From assembly GCA_027575765.1 (NCBI GenBank), contig JANBPT010000542.1, forward strand, positions 1 to 31,602: a stretch of 31,602 nucleotides of DNA, written 5' to 3'. Below, one piece after another: positions 22,573 to 31,602 of this stretch (position 1 is its first letter; each line of letters starts with the position of its first letter). The notes below the pieces were generated by a model. The model was given only the letters and a program-made list of their open reading frames with translations. It did not search any database and was not told where the DNA came from. The DNA is from Tieghemiomyces parasiticus. Taxonomy: Eukaryota > Kickxellomycota > Dimargaritomycetes > Dimargaritales > Dimargaritaceae. Made by a program: the position numbers and the translations under genes.

Positions 22573-23685
22573 ATGTACGACCTGCTCCTCTGCGTGGCAG
22601 GCATCTATGCCTGCTTCCTCAGCTGGGGGGTCCTCCAGGAACGGGTCTCCACGACGCCCTACGAGGGCCAGCGTTTCCGCTACTTTATCTTCCTCAACCT
22701 CATCCAGAGCCTCATCGGCGCCACGGTGGCCGCCGGCTACCTCCGACTCCGCGGGGAACGGCTCAGCCGTCCGCCGGCCGCGCTGCTCCGACGCTACGCC
22801 CAGGCGGCCCTCACCAATGCGCTAGCGTCCCCGTTCGGCTACATGGCGCTCAAGCACATTGACTACCCGACCCTGACCCTCACCAAGTCTTGCAAGCTGG
22901 TTCCCGTGGTCGTCATGAATGCCCTGCTGTACCGCCGCCGGTTCCCGTTCTACAAGTACGTGACGGTGTTTTTGGTCACGCTCGGGGTGTCCGGCTTCAT
23001 GCTGCTGCAGTCCGCGGGAGGTAAGGCCGGTGCTAAAGGTGCGGCGACCAGCAGTGCGTGGGGCCTCCTGCTCGTACTCGTCAACCTGCTCATGGACGGG
23101 GCGACCAATTCCACGCAGGACCAAATATTCCACGAGTTCCGTGGGGTGACGGGCCAGCACATGATGTTCTTTATGAACGTACTGGGCGCCGCCAGCATGG
23201 CCCTGTGGTTGCTCAACCCGTGGAACCCCGAGCTCGCGTCGGCCGTGGCCTTCACGCTGCAGTACCCGGCAGTCTGGCGGGACCTGCTCCTGTTCTCCCT
23301 TTGCGGTGCCCTCGGCCAGTGCTTCATCTTTTACACCCTGTCGCGGTTTGGCTCGCTCACCCTGGTCACCGTGACCGTCACCCGTAAACTCTTCACCATG
23401 CTCCTATCGGTGTTCTGGTTCGGCCACGAATTGTCCCCCGGCCAGTGGGGGTCCGTCGCCGTCGTGTTCGCCGGAATTGGTCTCGAGGCCCTGGTCAAGC
23501 GTCGCGAGAAGCTCCAGCAGATCGCGGCCGCCTCTGCTGCGAAGAAGGCCGACGTGTCGACGACTGTCAAGCCTAAGGCTCCGCATGACGAAAAGCTAGA
23601 CGCAGCGTGGGGGACTACTGCCGCCAAGGTCGGTCAGGACAAGCCGGGCCAGTTGCGGACCCGCCGCACTCCGCGGAAGCTGTAA
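22573..23685 (+). CDS. HUT1: UAA-family nucleotide-sugar/ATP transporter, HUT1/SLC35B1-like
   Basis: ER multispanning transporter of the drug/metabolite superfamily. HUT1 of yeasts was described as a UDP-galactose transporter, while animal SLC35B1 exchanges ADP for ATP in the ER. The single exon encodes 370 residues. MYDLLLCVAGIYACFLSWGV with QERVSTTPY is the typical first membrane segment, which decides the start at 22573; an in-frame Met at 22450 would add 41 Pro-rich leader residues that the family lacks. Further hallmarks: FIFLNLIQSLIGA, FGYMALKHIDYPTLTLTKSCKLVPVVVMN, LLVLVNLLMDGATNSTQDQIF, CGALGQCFIFYTLSRFGSLT and TVTRKLFTMLLSVFWFGHEL. About ten hydrophobic segments are visible. The cytosolic tail is Lys/Arg-rich and ends RRTPRKL, in place of the usual KKxx-type ER signal. 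Confidence 0.93.
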   Translation: MYDLLLCVAGIYACFLSWGVLQERVSTTPYEGQRFRYFIFLNLIQSLIGATVAAGYLRLRGERLSRPPAALLRRYAQAALTNALASPFGYMALKHIDYPTLTLTKSCKLVPVVVMNALLYRRRFPFYKYVTVFLVTLGVSGFMLLQSAGGKAGAKGAATSSAWGLLLVLVNLLMDGATNSTQDQIFHEFRGVTGQHMMFFMNVLGAASMALWLLNPWNPELASAVAFTLQYPAVWRDLLLFSLCGALGQCFIFYTLSRFGSLTLVTVTVTRKLFTMLLSVFWFGHELSPGQWGSVAVVFAGIGLEALVKRREKLQQIAAASAAKKADVSTTVKPKAPHDEKLDAAWGTTAAKVGQDKPGQLRTRRTPRKL

Positions 23686-24025
23686 TCCAGCTGACCAACA
23701 GCCCAACCTCCTCACCGTTGCCCACGTGTCGTCCACGGCCCCGGGTGGGCTGTTGTAGATCATTCCTTCTCTCTAGGGGTTCTTAGCTTTGCGCAGCCCC
23801 GCCTTTTCCATTTCAGCTCCCGCCGTTGCACATATTACGTAGACTTGTACATGCCATCTTCAAGATAGGGTGATTTATCTGCCATTTCGCTACTTATCCC
23901 AGCTATAGCCGATAAAATAATCGATTTTATCAAACAGAGGCCGTGGTTTCGCTTGGGCTTATTTGCCGAGCAATACACAATTGGAGCACTAGAGCTTTAC
24001 CGAAATGATTGGAACAGCATGCTGT
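23686..24025. other. Convergent 3' region of HUT1 and MAGO
   Basis: 340 bases between two stop codons on opposite strands, so it holds both 3' UTRs. GATAAAAT (23911-23918) is mirrored exactly by ATTTTATC (23924-23931) around a 5-nt loop; this AT-rich palindrome is a plausible bidirectional 3'-end element, since both strands read similar A/T-rich signals. No gene is seen. Confidence 0.45.
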
Positions 24026-24972
24026 CTATATAGGCTTGAGCTGGAGTACATACGTAAAAAAGTCGGAAGGCGCGAAGGGGAGCCGTGCCAATTAAAGAAA
24101 GGTGATCGGTTAGTATCTGGCGAGTACAGGCCTGCGCGAGGTAGACCAAGGTACCTCATCTAGAAGATTTTGGTCTGACGGCTTACCTTAAACCGCATGG
24201 CGATGAGGGAAAGCACAAAACACCGCAGATCCTGAGTTAGGTAATAGAAGACGCGCAGACCCTCAGGGTCGTCGCTGCGCTGGACCTCAGCCAAACTGGC
24301 GATCTTAGCGGTCTCGAAGGAGATGTGCTCGTTCCCGAGGCGGATTTCAAGCTCCAGCCGGCCGTCACGCTGGGCCTCTGGCCAGTGGCGGTCGTCCTCC
24401 CTTAAGACGAAAAACGGTGATCAGGTGGACGGGGCGGTGTAAGGCAAATGCTTGGTTTAGATATGGTTAGCCTGAGAGCACGCGTGATCTTTGGATTTTA
24501 AAGTCTCATCAGTCTGATGCCACCCGGCGTCGGGAGGTAGCTCCTGGACTTACCGCATGACCTCTGAGTCGGCAATGATACGCTTGATCTCCTCTACTAC
24601 CGTCGGGCTGATTTTCATGTACTTTCGGAGCATGTTTTCGTTGCGGTAATTGGAGTTGTTGGCGTAGCGGCAGAACCCATCCCCGTGGATTTCAAACTCC
24701 AGGAACTCGTGGCCAAACCTGCCCTTTTTGCCATCGCTGTCAGCAGGGTAGAGATGTCAGACATGACGTGGCGGTGACGAGGATTAGTTGTGGAGCTAAG
24801 GCAAGCAAGTAAATGTTTCCCTCATTGTGGTTGTCCGACCAGGGAAAGGTCAATTACAACGGACATTCTTGGGCCGGTGATGTGTTGGGACCACCATGCC
24901 AAGTCAAGTCCGGTGACCGTGAAGGTAGGAAAAGCCTTACTAGTAGCGGAGGAAGAACTGGTTGTCGGTCAT
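24026..24972 (-). CDS. MAGO: Mago nashi, exon junction complex core
   Basis: Heterodimer partner of Y14 (RBM8A); the pair locks eIF4A3 onto spliced mRNA upstream of exon junctions. Exons 24941-24972, 24554-24736, 24187-24400 and 24026-24040 join in phases 2, 2 and 0 to give 147 residues against 146 in animals, with conserved sequence throughout: [83 protein letters not shown] and the end FKLKPI. The first exon has only 32 nt and the last only 15 nt (Leu-Lys-Pro-Ile-stop). Reading through the third donor instead would give an eight-residue tail that the family lacks, so the micro-exon is preferred. Y14 is not in the window. Its presence fits the intron-dense genes around it. Confidence 0.94.
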
Positions 24973-25368
24973 GGCGGGAAAGGAAGTAGTGCGTAGGTGA
25001 GTCGAGAATGCAATATGAAATCAGAAGTGGCGTAGGGCGGCCATGGGATGCGGGGAATGTCAGATAAATGGACTGCATGGGTTCTGCGGGGCAACGACAT
25101 TTTGCGTGCACGAAAAGTGTCACCTTCCGTGGTGGTAGCCAGTCGAAGAACCCCAAAAGTAAATGCACTCCTTTGCCTCCCAGCTGGACAAAGCTCTGCA
25201 AGTGCTGACGATGCTGCTGGCCTCTATCGGGTAGGGTTCAGGGTTAAGCCGGTGCTGTAGTCTATATCGCAACAGACCGCTTGGTCCAAGCTCCGGATAC
25301 TGGTGGCCACTCGTTACTGTGACCCATGTGTACTGTCGTTTATTGTATTTTTAAGCGAGAAACTCGGC
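24973..25368. promoter_or_regulatory. Upstream region of MAGO, downstream of USE1
   Basis: The two flanking genes are both on the minus strand, so this stretch holds the USE1 3' UTR, the MAGO promoter and its leader. On the minus strand an AATAAA (plus TTTATT at 25339-25344) lies 25 nt after the USE1 stop. No gene is seen. Confidence 0.45.
25339..25344 (-). terminator. Polyadenylation signal for USE1
   Basis: Exact AATAAA on the minus strand, 25 nt downstream of the USE1 stop codon, the usual place for a poly(A) signal of a short 3' UTR. Confidence 0.4.
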
Positions 25369-26003
25369 TCAGTGGCGCTTCGGGAAGAGACGAATCACAA
25401 AGTAAACTAGCATGAAAAGGAGACACACGGCCAGGATGATGGACCAGGTGAGCCACGTCGTGCCCCAAGCCTTCTTGCTGTACGTACCGAGCCGTGTTCC
25501 CTGACGCGCCAGCCGAGTCTGGTTCTCACCCATGGCCTCCTGGGCGTCGCGCATCGTCTAATCAGGTCAAGTAAAGGGTGGGTTGGATTTAATGGGGTTA
25601 ATGGGCTTCGGCTAACCGCAGGCGAGTCAAGCGGAGCAGGGTGCTGTGGCCGCTCTCCTTTGGAACCAGTCCGCCAGAGTGCCCTAAACAGTCCAAGTCG
25701 TTCACTAACACTCACCTTGGTATCCTTCTCAAGCGTCTCTTTGAACAGATGACTGTTGCCCTTAAGCACCTGGGCCATGCGTACGAGGTCGTCAGTGAGC
25801 TCATCCTGAACCTGGCGGTGTTGGGTCAACAGCCGGTCGGTCTGCTCCTCATTGGGGGCGTCGGGCGCGTATTTGCGTTGGCGAAACGAGTTACCTTCCC
25901 GCATCGGGCAGTAGGTGGGGCCAGAGAGGGTAGCGGCGCGGGGCAAGAGGTCGAGGTTAAGGCGCGAGCGGAAATACGGTGCTGTCGAACAATGGTGGGG
26001 TTC
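25369..26003 (-). CDS. USE1: SNARE protein USE1 (5' end unresolved)
   Basis: ER-resident SNARE for retrograde Golgi-to-ER vesicle fusion, working with Sec20, Sec22 and syntaxin-18/Ufe1. The last exon, 25369-25557, follows a phase-0 intron (25558-25715) from the exon ending at 25716. Together they encode a basic segment FRSRLNLDLLP, then EEQTDRLLTQHRQVQDELTD with the SNARE helix (MAQVLKGNSHLFKETLEKD, then MRDAQEAMGENQTRLARQGT), the post-SNARE signature SKKAWGTTWLTW, one membrane anchor (SIILAVCLLFMLVYFVI) and RLFPKRH, very close to the end of animal USE1. The upstream exon can start at 26003, after a CGACAG acceptor (boundary uncertain). I could not find the N-terminal exon; it must lie between there and ARPC2. 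The gene is therefore annotated as 5'-partial. Confidence 0.82.
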
Positions 26004-26557
26004 GAATGGGGCCGGTTTGAGCGAAGTGAGAATTGTAATAAAGGCGGTAACTAGAGAGGCGGCTGTTAGGAAAGGACCTGGCAGCGTAGGGTCGTGTCAA
26101 TATCCGGGAGCTGGGTCCCCAAGTTTAACTAGTGTCCGTTGGGGCGGCTTGGTCGGGGGCTCTGACATTCCATTGCATTAAGCAACTGCGGGCTACAGGG
26201 TTTTAGTCTCGGGGGGAGGGGAAGTCCAGGTCGCTGACGCAGGTGGCCGGGGGGTATCCAATTCCCTCATCCTACAGGTCTGGCCCCGCCGTGCTGAGGT
26301 TTCTGACCGTGCCAAGCCCATCCAGACCCATTGCTGACCTGGAACCAGTCTTCACGCTCCCAGAGACACCACAACGAATTCGCACACACACACACACCTG
26401 ACCGGCCATTGCCGTCCTGCATCAGGTCTCGCTGCGGTCATCTCCAGTCTGTGACATCTGGCAAGTCTGTGCCTGCTACTCCACTTGCCCTCCTTATCCT
26501 TTCTATTACCTCTCCCCATTGCCCACCCTACCGTATCCTGCATTCCCACCGCCCACC
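26004..26557. promoter_or_regulatory. Divergent USE1/ARPC2 upstream region with (CA)7
   Basis: The region must hold the missing 5' part of USE1 on the minus strand and the promoter and leader of ARPC2 on the plus strand. A (CA)7 microsatellite lies at 26383-26396, and the last ~130 bases before the ARPC2 start are pyrimidine-rich. Several minus-strand ATGs occur, but none gives a frame that I can join to the USE1 exon. Confidence 0.4.
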
Positions 26558-28117
26558 ATGATTCTCCTGGAACCTAATAGCTACATCCTTGAGGAGTCTC
26601 TACTCCAGCGGTTCAACAGGTAAGCCTAGCAATGAAAGCCAGCGCTTGGGGGCTACATCTACAATGGGGGTCACCGACTATGGGGTATTGAAATGCCGGT
26701 CCCCGGTTTCTATCCAGCTACTTAAGTTACCCCGGTACGCTAACCGCTACTGGTGCCGTCCCTACCATACATAACCACTATTATCGAACAGCGAAAAGAA
26801 GGAAGCCGTCGACATAAAGCTGGTGGACTTTGATGGGGTCACCTACCACCTGAGCACACCCACCAGCCGAAGTGAGCTGGTACTGTCTATGGCCGTACCG
26901 TGCTTTTCGGAGCTCGTCGCTCATGGAGCTCAGGATATCCTTAACCGGGAATACGGTGCCCACCTCCTCCCGGAGACTGAGCAGGGCTACCACGTTTCCA
27001 TGAAATTCGACCTGGAAAAGACTGACCAGGATACCGGTGAGTGCCTCAAACTTCGCCCCTTTCTTGCCAGTTTTGCAAGAGAGTTTTAAAAATATTTGGT
27101 CGAAAAGCGCGAGTACGAGGAGGTTGCCATGTTACCCTTCGCGAAACAAGTCTTACCAACTTCCCTTTGAGCCCTGTCCCACGCCGCCGTGCTCTCCTCA
27201 GCCGCCCTCGCAAAACACGTCTCCCTATTGAAGCGCAATGTGTTCGCTGCACCCTTTGAGAAGGCCTTCAAGGAGTGGGAGACGGAGCTAGAGCAACCCG
27301 GGACGCTCATGACCGTGCACTATCGCGAGGAGGAGGCCATCTACATTCGGGCCAGTGAGGACCGCGTTACGGTGATTTTCAGTACCCTGTTTAACGAGGA
27401 GATGGACCGCATCTTCGGCAAGGTGTTCCTGCAGGAGTTTGTCGACGCTCGGCGCCTGCCGTCCATCCAGAACGCCCCCCAGGTGCTCTACTCAAACCGC
27501 GAGCCCCCGCTCGAGATTCGCCATCTGCCCAACCTCAAGGACGACGAGAGTGTGGGCTACGTGACCTTTGGTAAGGAGTTTATGCCCGCGTGATCCGGGT
27601 GTGGATTTGGTTGAACAAAACCGGCACTGATAGGCAGCAGGGGGCCGTTTCTCCTAACGTACCGGCTTTGCGACTCATCCCTCCCTATCGTTTTGCCTTC
27701 CTGCTTTTCTACAAACCAGTGCTCTTCCCGCGTCACTTTGAGCATCCGGAGGTCCGCGGGAAGACCATCTCGGACATCCAGCTATTCCGTGACTACCTGC
27801 ACTACCATATCAAGTGCTCCAAGGCCTACATGCACTCGCGTATGCGCGCCCGCGTACAGGACTTCCTGAAGGTGCTCAACCGTGCCAAGCCAGACCGTAC
27901 TGGCACGGCAGAGAAGAAGTTGGCTAGGTAAGCCAGGATCCACGTACAGCCTTGGCGGAGCCAGGCCGTGAGTCGGAGTGGGGACCTCCTACCATGCGAA
28001 TGCCACGAAGGCACTCTCTAACCTATTGACATGTCACACCCTTCTCTTTACCTTGATTCATACCCCAGTGGCCGGTCCTTCCGTCCCAACCCCATCTCCT
28101 CGCGCCCCACCGTCTAG
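26558..28117 (+). CDS. ARPC2: Arp2/3 complex subunit 2 (p34-Arc)
   Basis: Structural core subunit that, with ARPC4, contacts the mother filament in Arp2/3-mediated actin branching. Exons 26558-26619, 26792-27036, 27172-27570, 27720-27927 and 28069-28117 join in phases 2, 1, 1 and 2 to give 320 residues, family size about 300-340. Hallmarks: [123 protein letters not shown] and [20 protein letters not shown], then [12 protein letters not shown]. The start is fixed by the MILLE opening. The C-terminal exon is short ([15 protein letters not shown]). An AATAAA at 28226-28231 lies 109 nt downstream. The other six complex subunits are elsewhere. Confidence 0.96.
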
Positions 28118-28225
28118 GTGACCATTGCCAGGCCACGTCCACGCCGGGGCCATGTTGGTAACACGGTATAGTGAACCATCATTCGCTTGAATAGCAATAG
28201 AATCCCATCCGCCGCCCCCTATTGC

Positions 28226-28231
28226 AATAAA
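28226..28231 (+). terminator. Polyadenylation signal for ARPC2
   Basis: Exact AATAAA in an AT-rich stretch, 109 nt after the ARPC2 stop and ahead of the convergent HAUS3 stop. Confidence 0.4.
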
Positions 28232-28387
28232 CAATATTATTATATATAATCAACGGTTAGTAGCGGCCTGGCATCAGTGGGTATTTGTAAACCTCCTCGC
28301 CTCTCTCTGTAGCATATCGAAGAGAGGTCACCACCCGTTGATATCAAGGTATTAGGATACGTCTTTTACTGAATTGCGGCGAGACTG

Positions 28388-31283
28388 TTAGATACCAGAC
28401 GGTCGGGTTTCCAAAAAGTTGACCAGCTGGCTGGCTTTCGTCGGATCGTCCACCGCGGCAGCAAATCGTACAAGCAGCTCGGTTTTCTGCTCCTGTAACG
28501 CTGATGAGCTCGTGTACTAAGAGTTGGGCGCAAGGGACGGAGCGTGGTATTGCGATAAGGGAGCATGGTATTGCAATAAGTCAACAAGGGACATGATCAG
28601 GGACCGAAATCCTAGATTTCGCCGTTTAGAGTCCAAGTCCAGCTTAGCCTAGTACGAGGATGCTGTCGTGCCTTACCTGGGCCGCGTCGTTGACTTTGGC
28701 TCGAATCGCTTGGGCTTCGTGCTTGAGTGCAGTCATGAGATCCAGAACAACCTATGACAAGGTGGATATGAATGGCATTGTCAGTGTGGTTAGCACCCTC
28801 ATCTCGATCCGAGAGCGGCTTACTCATAGGTTAATAGGAGCGCTACACTTTAATTCGCCAACCTTGCATGGTAGATGCGTCCGACCACTTACTTTCGGGA
28901 GTAATACAATGCCGCTGGCCACGGAACCGTGCTCGTCGTCCATTGGGGTCTGGGTGACCGTGCGCCCGCTGGAAGTGAAACGATGTGAATGTGGCGGGTC
29001 AAGTTCATGGCATGGCCGCTTGGACCAGTTCCGAGCTTCCTGGTTAGCATACTCCAAACGAGAGTCTGGTTAATTAGAATGCGACTGGACTCGCAATGAT
29101 CTACCGACGCATATTTAGCAAAGACTTACAGCTGCTTAGTGTAATCGGCAATGCCTAGAAAGTTATGTAATACCCGGGCACGCCGGGCGGCCATATCTCG
29201 CACGAGGGATAGGTTCTTGTGGACAAGGTTGTCTAGCAAGGAAAGTGCGCTCGTACTTGCTGACGGGTGGGCCGTATGTGCCGTTTCTGGGAATGAGTGA
29301 CAAGGAAGTCATGGCCGGTTTGTGAGAAATGGTACACGACTCTAGAAAAGTGAACTGCGTCACCTACTACGCCACGGTCGATTATCCTTACCGTGTATAT
29401 CAACGAGACGGTGCATGGCGTGGAAGAAGCGATCGTCGGCGTCAAGTACCCCCTTACTGGCAAGCGATCGCGTCGCATTGGTCGTGCCCATTAGGGTCTG
29501 GAGGGATATTAGGGCAGAAGGTGGCCGACAAGGAACGGCGTATTGGTACTAGACATTTGAGCAAACGAAGTCTCTTAACAATCATTGGGAACGAATACAG
29601 TCGCACGCATACACGTGTCTAGTACTTGGTGTAACCGAATGTTACTGGTGGTAGATAATTGGGTAGGGGTCGCCCCGTCCGTACCGTAGCACTTACCTGA
29701 CGTGACAGGAAGGCCCCCATCTTGGCGGTGAGGTCCTGGTGAAGGATATCGACTCCGCTTAGCCACACCTGGACCTTGTGCGATTCAACCTCTCCGAGTA
29801 GCTGGAGGGTATCGAGGGTGGCCAATTGCTCCGTGAGGGGCTCCTCGATCTAAAGTGCACCAATAAGAGGGTGAGTGCCGTCGTCGTTGTGTCGTTAAAA
29901 GCCGTAAGTAACTGGTTTGTTGCGCAAACATGAGGCATGATGCGACTATTGGCACCGATAGCCTAAGGGCTGCTATGCACCACAGAGGTTGCGGTCACCT
30001 ACCCCTCTGAGTCGCTCCAGGGCCAAGCGGCTATAAACAGTTAGCAAATGGGCCAGCTGCCGCTCCGCGGCCTCCCGCAACGGCCTAGCGATGTTACGTC
30101 CGATCGTTTCCGTTGCGGATACCTCGAATAATCCTGCCCAAATAGAGTCAGGTTCACTAGACGGGCCACACTGCAAAACTTTGGATCCGTCAGCGGCACC
30201 CTCTGCCGCCAGCTCCTCTAAAAATCGGGCCCGGTAGGCGAGCCGCAGGTAGGTCTGCTCGCGAGCTGGCAGATCTGTTAGGAGTCGGTCGATATCGGTA
30301 TCTACCACAGACCACAGGTCACCCAGCGTGTCGGGAAGGAAAGGGTATTGTTGAAGTATTTCGCTGGGAACTTGTTCGCCTCGCTAAAAACACCCCATGA
30401 CGTGAGTCAGGAGATGGGGTGTATAGTGAGAGTCGCAAATGAGAAAAGGACGCTACCATTCTAGGGTTAGATGGAGGTTGGCTGACTCCGATAGACAGCC
30501 GTCGGCAGTCATCACAGGACATACACCTAGGGTTGCAGGACGGTAGTCACTTTCAGCGATGCCCGCTTTACTAAATACACAACCTACCTTGAATGCGGCA
30601 GCCAATACTTCCTCGGCAGAGTCGATAACCTGAGTCGTGTTTGTCAGAATCGCTTCAATTGCGGTGGCGTTTTGGTAAATATGCGTAGCGGCTTTATCTG
30701 AGCAATATTCTCTAGAAGCAGACGATGCCAATGTACTAAGACAATCGCGGGCAGCCTCAACCTCGCCCTGGAGATGAAGATCGTGCTCGAGGGCCAAGGT
30801 TTCCAATACCGTCGCCAATCGCTGGCCTTCAGCATCCGCTGCACGCCGCCGTTGCTGTGTATCCGCCAACTCACTATGCAAGACTCGAATCGTCTCTGTC
30901 GTCTCTGTCGCCTCATTTTCCAACTCCGCCAGATATGCTTTCAGCTCTTGGGTTTCCGCCCGCAGCCTAGTCAGCTGAGTGTCGATCTGGTCCTCGCGTA
31001 CCATGTTGTCATCTTGCTCCACTCCATGTGCATCGTTGAATGCTGTCCCGTTCCACCTAGAGTCATTCTTCTGCTGTGTCCACCAGTTGTAGAAAGCTAG
31101 TTCGCCATCACTTAGAGTTTGCTCGTGGGGGTCCACATGGGTCAGTAGCCATTCGAGGAGCTCACAAGCGCTGTCCGTCTGAAATGCCCAGGCTAGGTCG
31201 GCTGGTTGGAGCGTATCGGTAAAGGGGTAGTGAGAATCCAGGAGGAAATCGAGGAACTGTTCAGCGTATTCCAATGGGGTCAT
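28388..31283 (-). CDS. HAUS3: HAUS3-like augmin complex subunit
   Basis: Augmin recruits gamma-tubulin to existing microtubules to amplify the spindle. Proposed exons: 30588-31283, 30003-30383, 29697-29849, 29458-29497, 29130-29232, 28893-29065, 28677-28751, 28388-28492, about 575 residues (human about 600). The N-terminal domain shows the family pattern: YPFTDTLQPADLAWAFQT, then ELLEWLLTHVDPHEQTLSDG and ELAFYNWW. Long coiled coils follow (RLRAETQELKAYLAELENEA and onward), then REQTYLRLAYRARFLEEL matching a mid-protein HAUS3 motif, and a C-terminal helix QEQKTELLVRFAAAVDDPTK. An in-frame TAG two codons before the ATG at 31283 fixes the start. Seven exons splice cleanly, but the junction 29130/29065 is one base out of frame, so one boundary there is wrong or the sequence has an indel. 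Coiled coils can mimic homology, so the assignment rests mainly on the N-terminal domain. Confidence 0.78.
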
Positions 31284-31533
31284 TGTCTAAATGTGTCCTA
31301 ACGAGAGTTGGGCAAAATCGGCAGGTGAAAATTCGTATAAAAATTGAAGTAAATGTATACAGGAATGTGTGCAACCCGATTCTCCGCGTTATCAAGTCGG
31401 AGAAGCTGCTCATTAATACCCAGCTCTGACAAATATGATTCGATCCCATACCTAGACAGTTTGGACGACATACTACTAATGAGTCGCAATCAAAACATAA
31501 AGAGCAAAGAAGAATGAAACAGCCAAAAAGTAA
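31284..31533. promoter_or_regulatory. HAUS3 upstream region
   Basis: The stretch between the HAUS3 start and the tRNA is AT-rich and must contain the HAUS3 promoter and leader. On the minus strand an ATG at 31469 opens MSSKLSRYGIESYLSELGIN, a coding-like short frame that ends before the HAUS3 ATG and could be an upstream ORF. Confidence 0.35.
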
Positions 31534-31602
31534 CTCTCCGGCGGGGAATTGAACCCCGGTCTCCTGCGTGACAGGCAGGGATACTTACCACTATACTACC
31601 GA
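31534..31602 (-). tRNA. tRNA-Asp (GTC), clipped at the window edge
   Basis: Reading the minus strand: a D arm with GTATAGTGGTAAGTATC, an anticodon arm with loop CTGTCAC (anticodon GTC, aspartate) closed by stem CCTGC/GCAGG, and a T arm with stem CGGGG/CCCCG around TTCAATT, then acceptor strand CCGGAGA and discriminator G. The 5' acceptor strand has only its last four bases (TCGG) in the window; three bases fall beyond the end, giving 72 nt in full, as expected. No intron. A and B promoter boxes are internal and intact. The gene lies 250 bp upstream of HAUS3. Confidence 0.95.

Noticed and set aside
22184..22862. Long overlapping plus frames (213 and 153 codons) at the HUT1 start
   Set aside because: They run out of frame into the HUT1 coding region and owe their openness to high GC; a minus frame over 21907-22468 is similarly unrecognised.
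24160..24186. Read-through end for MAGO (VSRQTKIF)
   Set aside because: A GTAAGC donor and a downstream CCAG acceptor followed by Leu-Lys-Pro-Ile-stop restore the conserved family end.
1..31602. CRISPR arrays, bacterial operons, phage or plasmid functions
   Set aside because: No regularly spaced repeats exist and all recognised genes are spliced eukaryotic housekeeping genes.

Overview
The window is nuclear DNA of an intron-rich fungus. Spliceosomal introns with GT..AG ends, mostly about 60-250 nt, interrupt most genes. The gene set (Erf2-type palmitoyltransferase, diphthamide protein Dph2, Vma12-like factor, PP2C, ribosomal protein eS6, HUT1 transporter, Mago nashi, SNARE USE1, ARPC2) is generally eukaryotic. 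Short intergenic spaces, long CT-rich leaders and the Erf2/HUT1/Vma12-type proteins point to a fungus. A recognisable augmin subunit (HAUS3-like), an exon-junction-complex core and dense introns fit an early-diverging (zygomycete- or chytrid-grade) lineage better than a budding yeast. That placement is inference; no rRNA or barcode is present.

Layout: 1-2.5 kb, AT-richer, no supported gene, one small hairpin element with terminal inverted repeats. 2.5-4.9 kb (-), DHHC palmitoyltransferase. 5.2-5.4 kb (+), a doubtful small membrane ORF. 6.6-7.1 kb (+), an 86-residue three-exon protein whose C-terminus resembles the APC/C subunit APC16. 7.2-10.5 kb (-), a complete 12-exon DPH2. 11.0-12.1 kb (+), VMA12/TMEM199-like V-ATPase assembly factor. 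14.7-16.3 kb (+), PP2C with an N-myristoylation signal. 17.4-18.6 kb (+), ribosomal protein eS6 with a 481-nt intron after codon 2 that holds a strong hairpin. 19.5-20.9 kb (+), membrane-anchored paraoxonase-family beta-propeller. 22.6-23.7 kb (+), HUT1/SLC35B1-type transporter. 24.0-25.0 kb (-), Mago nashi with a 15-nt last exon. 25.4-26.0 kb (-), USE1 SNARE (5' end unresolved). 26.6-28.1 kb (+), ARPC2. 28.4-31.3 kb (-), HAUS3-like augmin subunit. 31.5 kb to the end (-), tRNA-Asp(GTC), clipped by the window edge.

These are housekeeping genes from unrelated pathways, not an operon-like system. Functional themes recur: ER/Golgi membrane traffic and palmitoylation (ERF2, USE1, HUT1, VMA12), translation (eS6, DPH2, tRNA), cytoskeleton and mitosis (ARPC2, HAUS3, possible APC16), and RNA processing (Mago). 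Neighbours share divergent promoters (DPH2/VMA12, USE1/ARPC2) or converge with short 3' gaps (APC16-like/DPH2 88 bp, HUT1/MAGO 340 bp, ARPC2/HAUS3 270 bp).

The points most worth a second look are the APC16-like protein, the HAUS3 homologue and its unresolved splice junction, the paraoxonase homologue that keeps its calcium ligands but has Leu at both catalytic His positions, and the hairpin inside the eS6 intron. All exon boundaries were derived by hand from reading frame, splice-site consensus and family resemblance.
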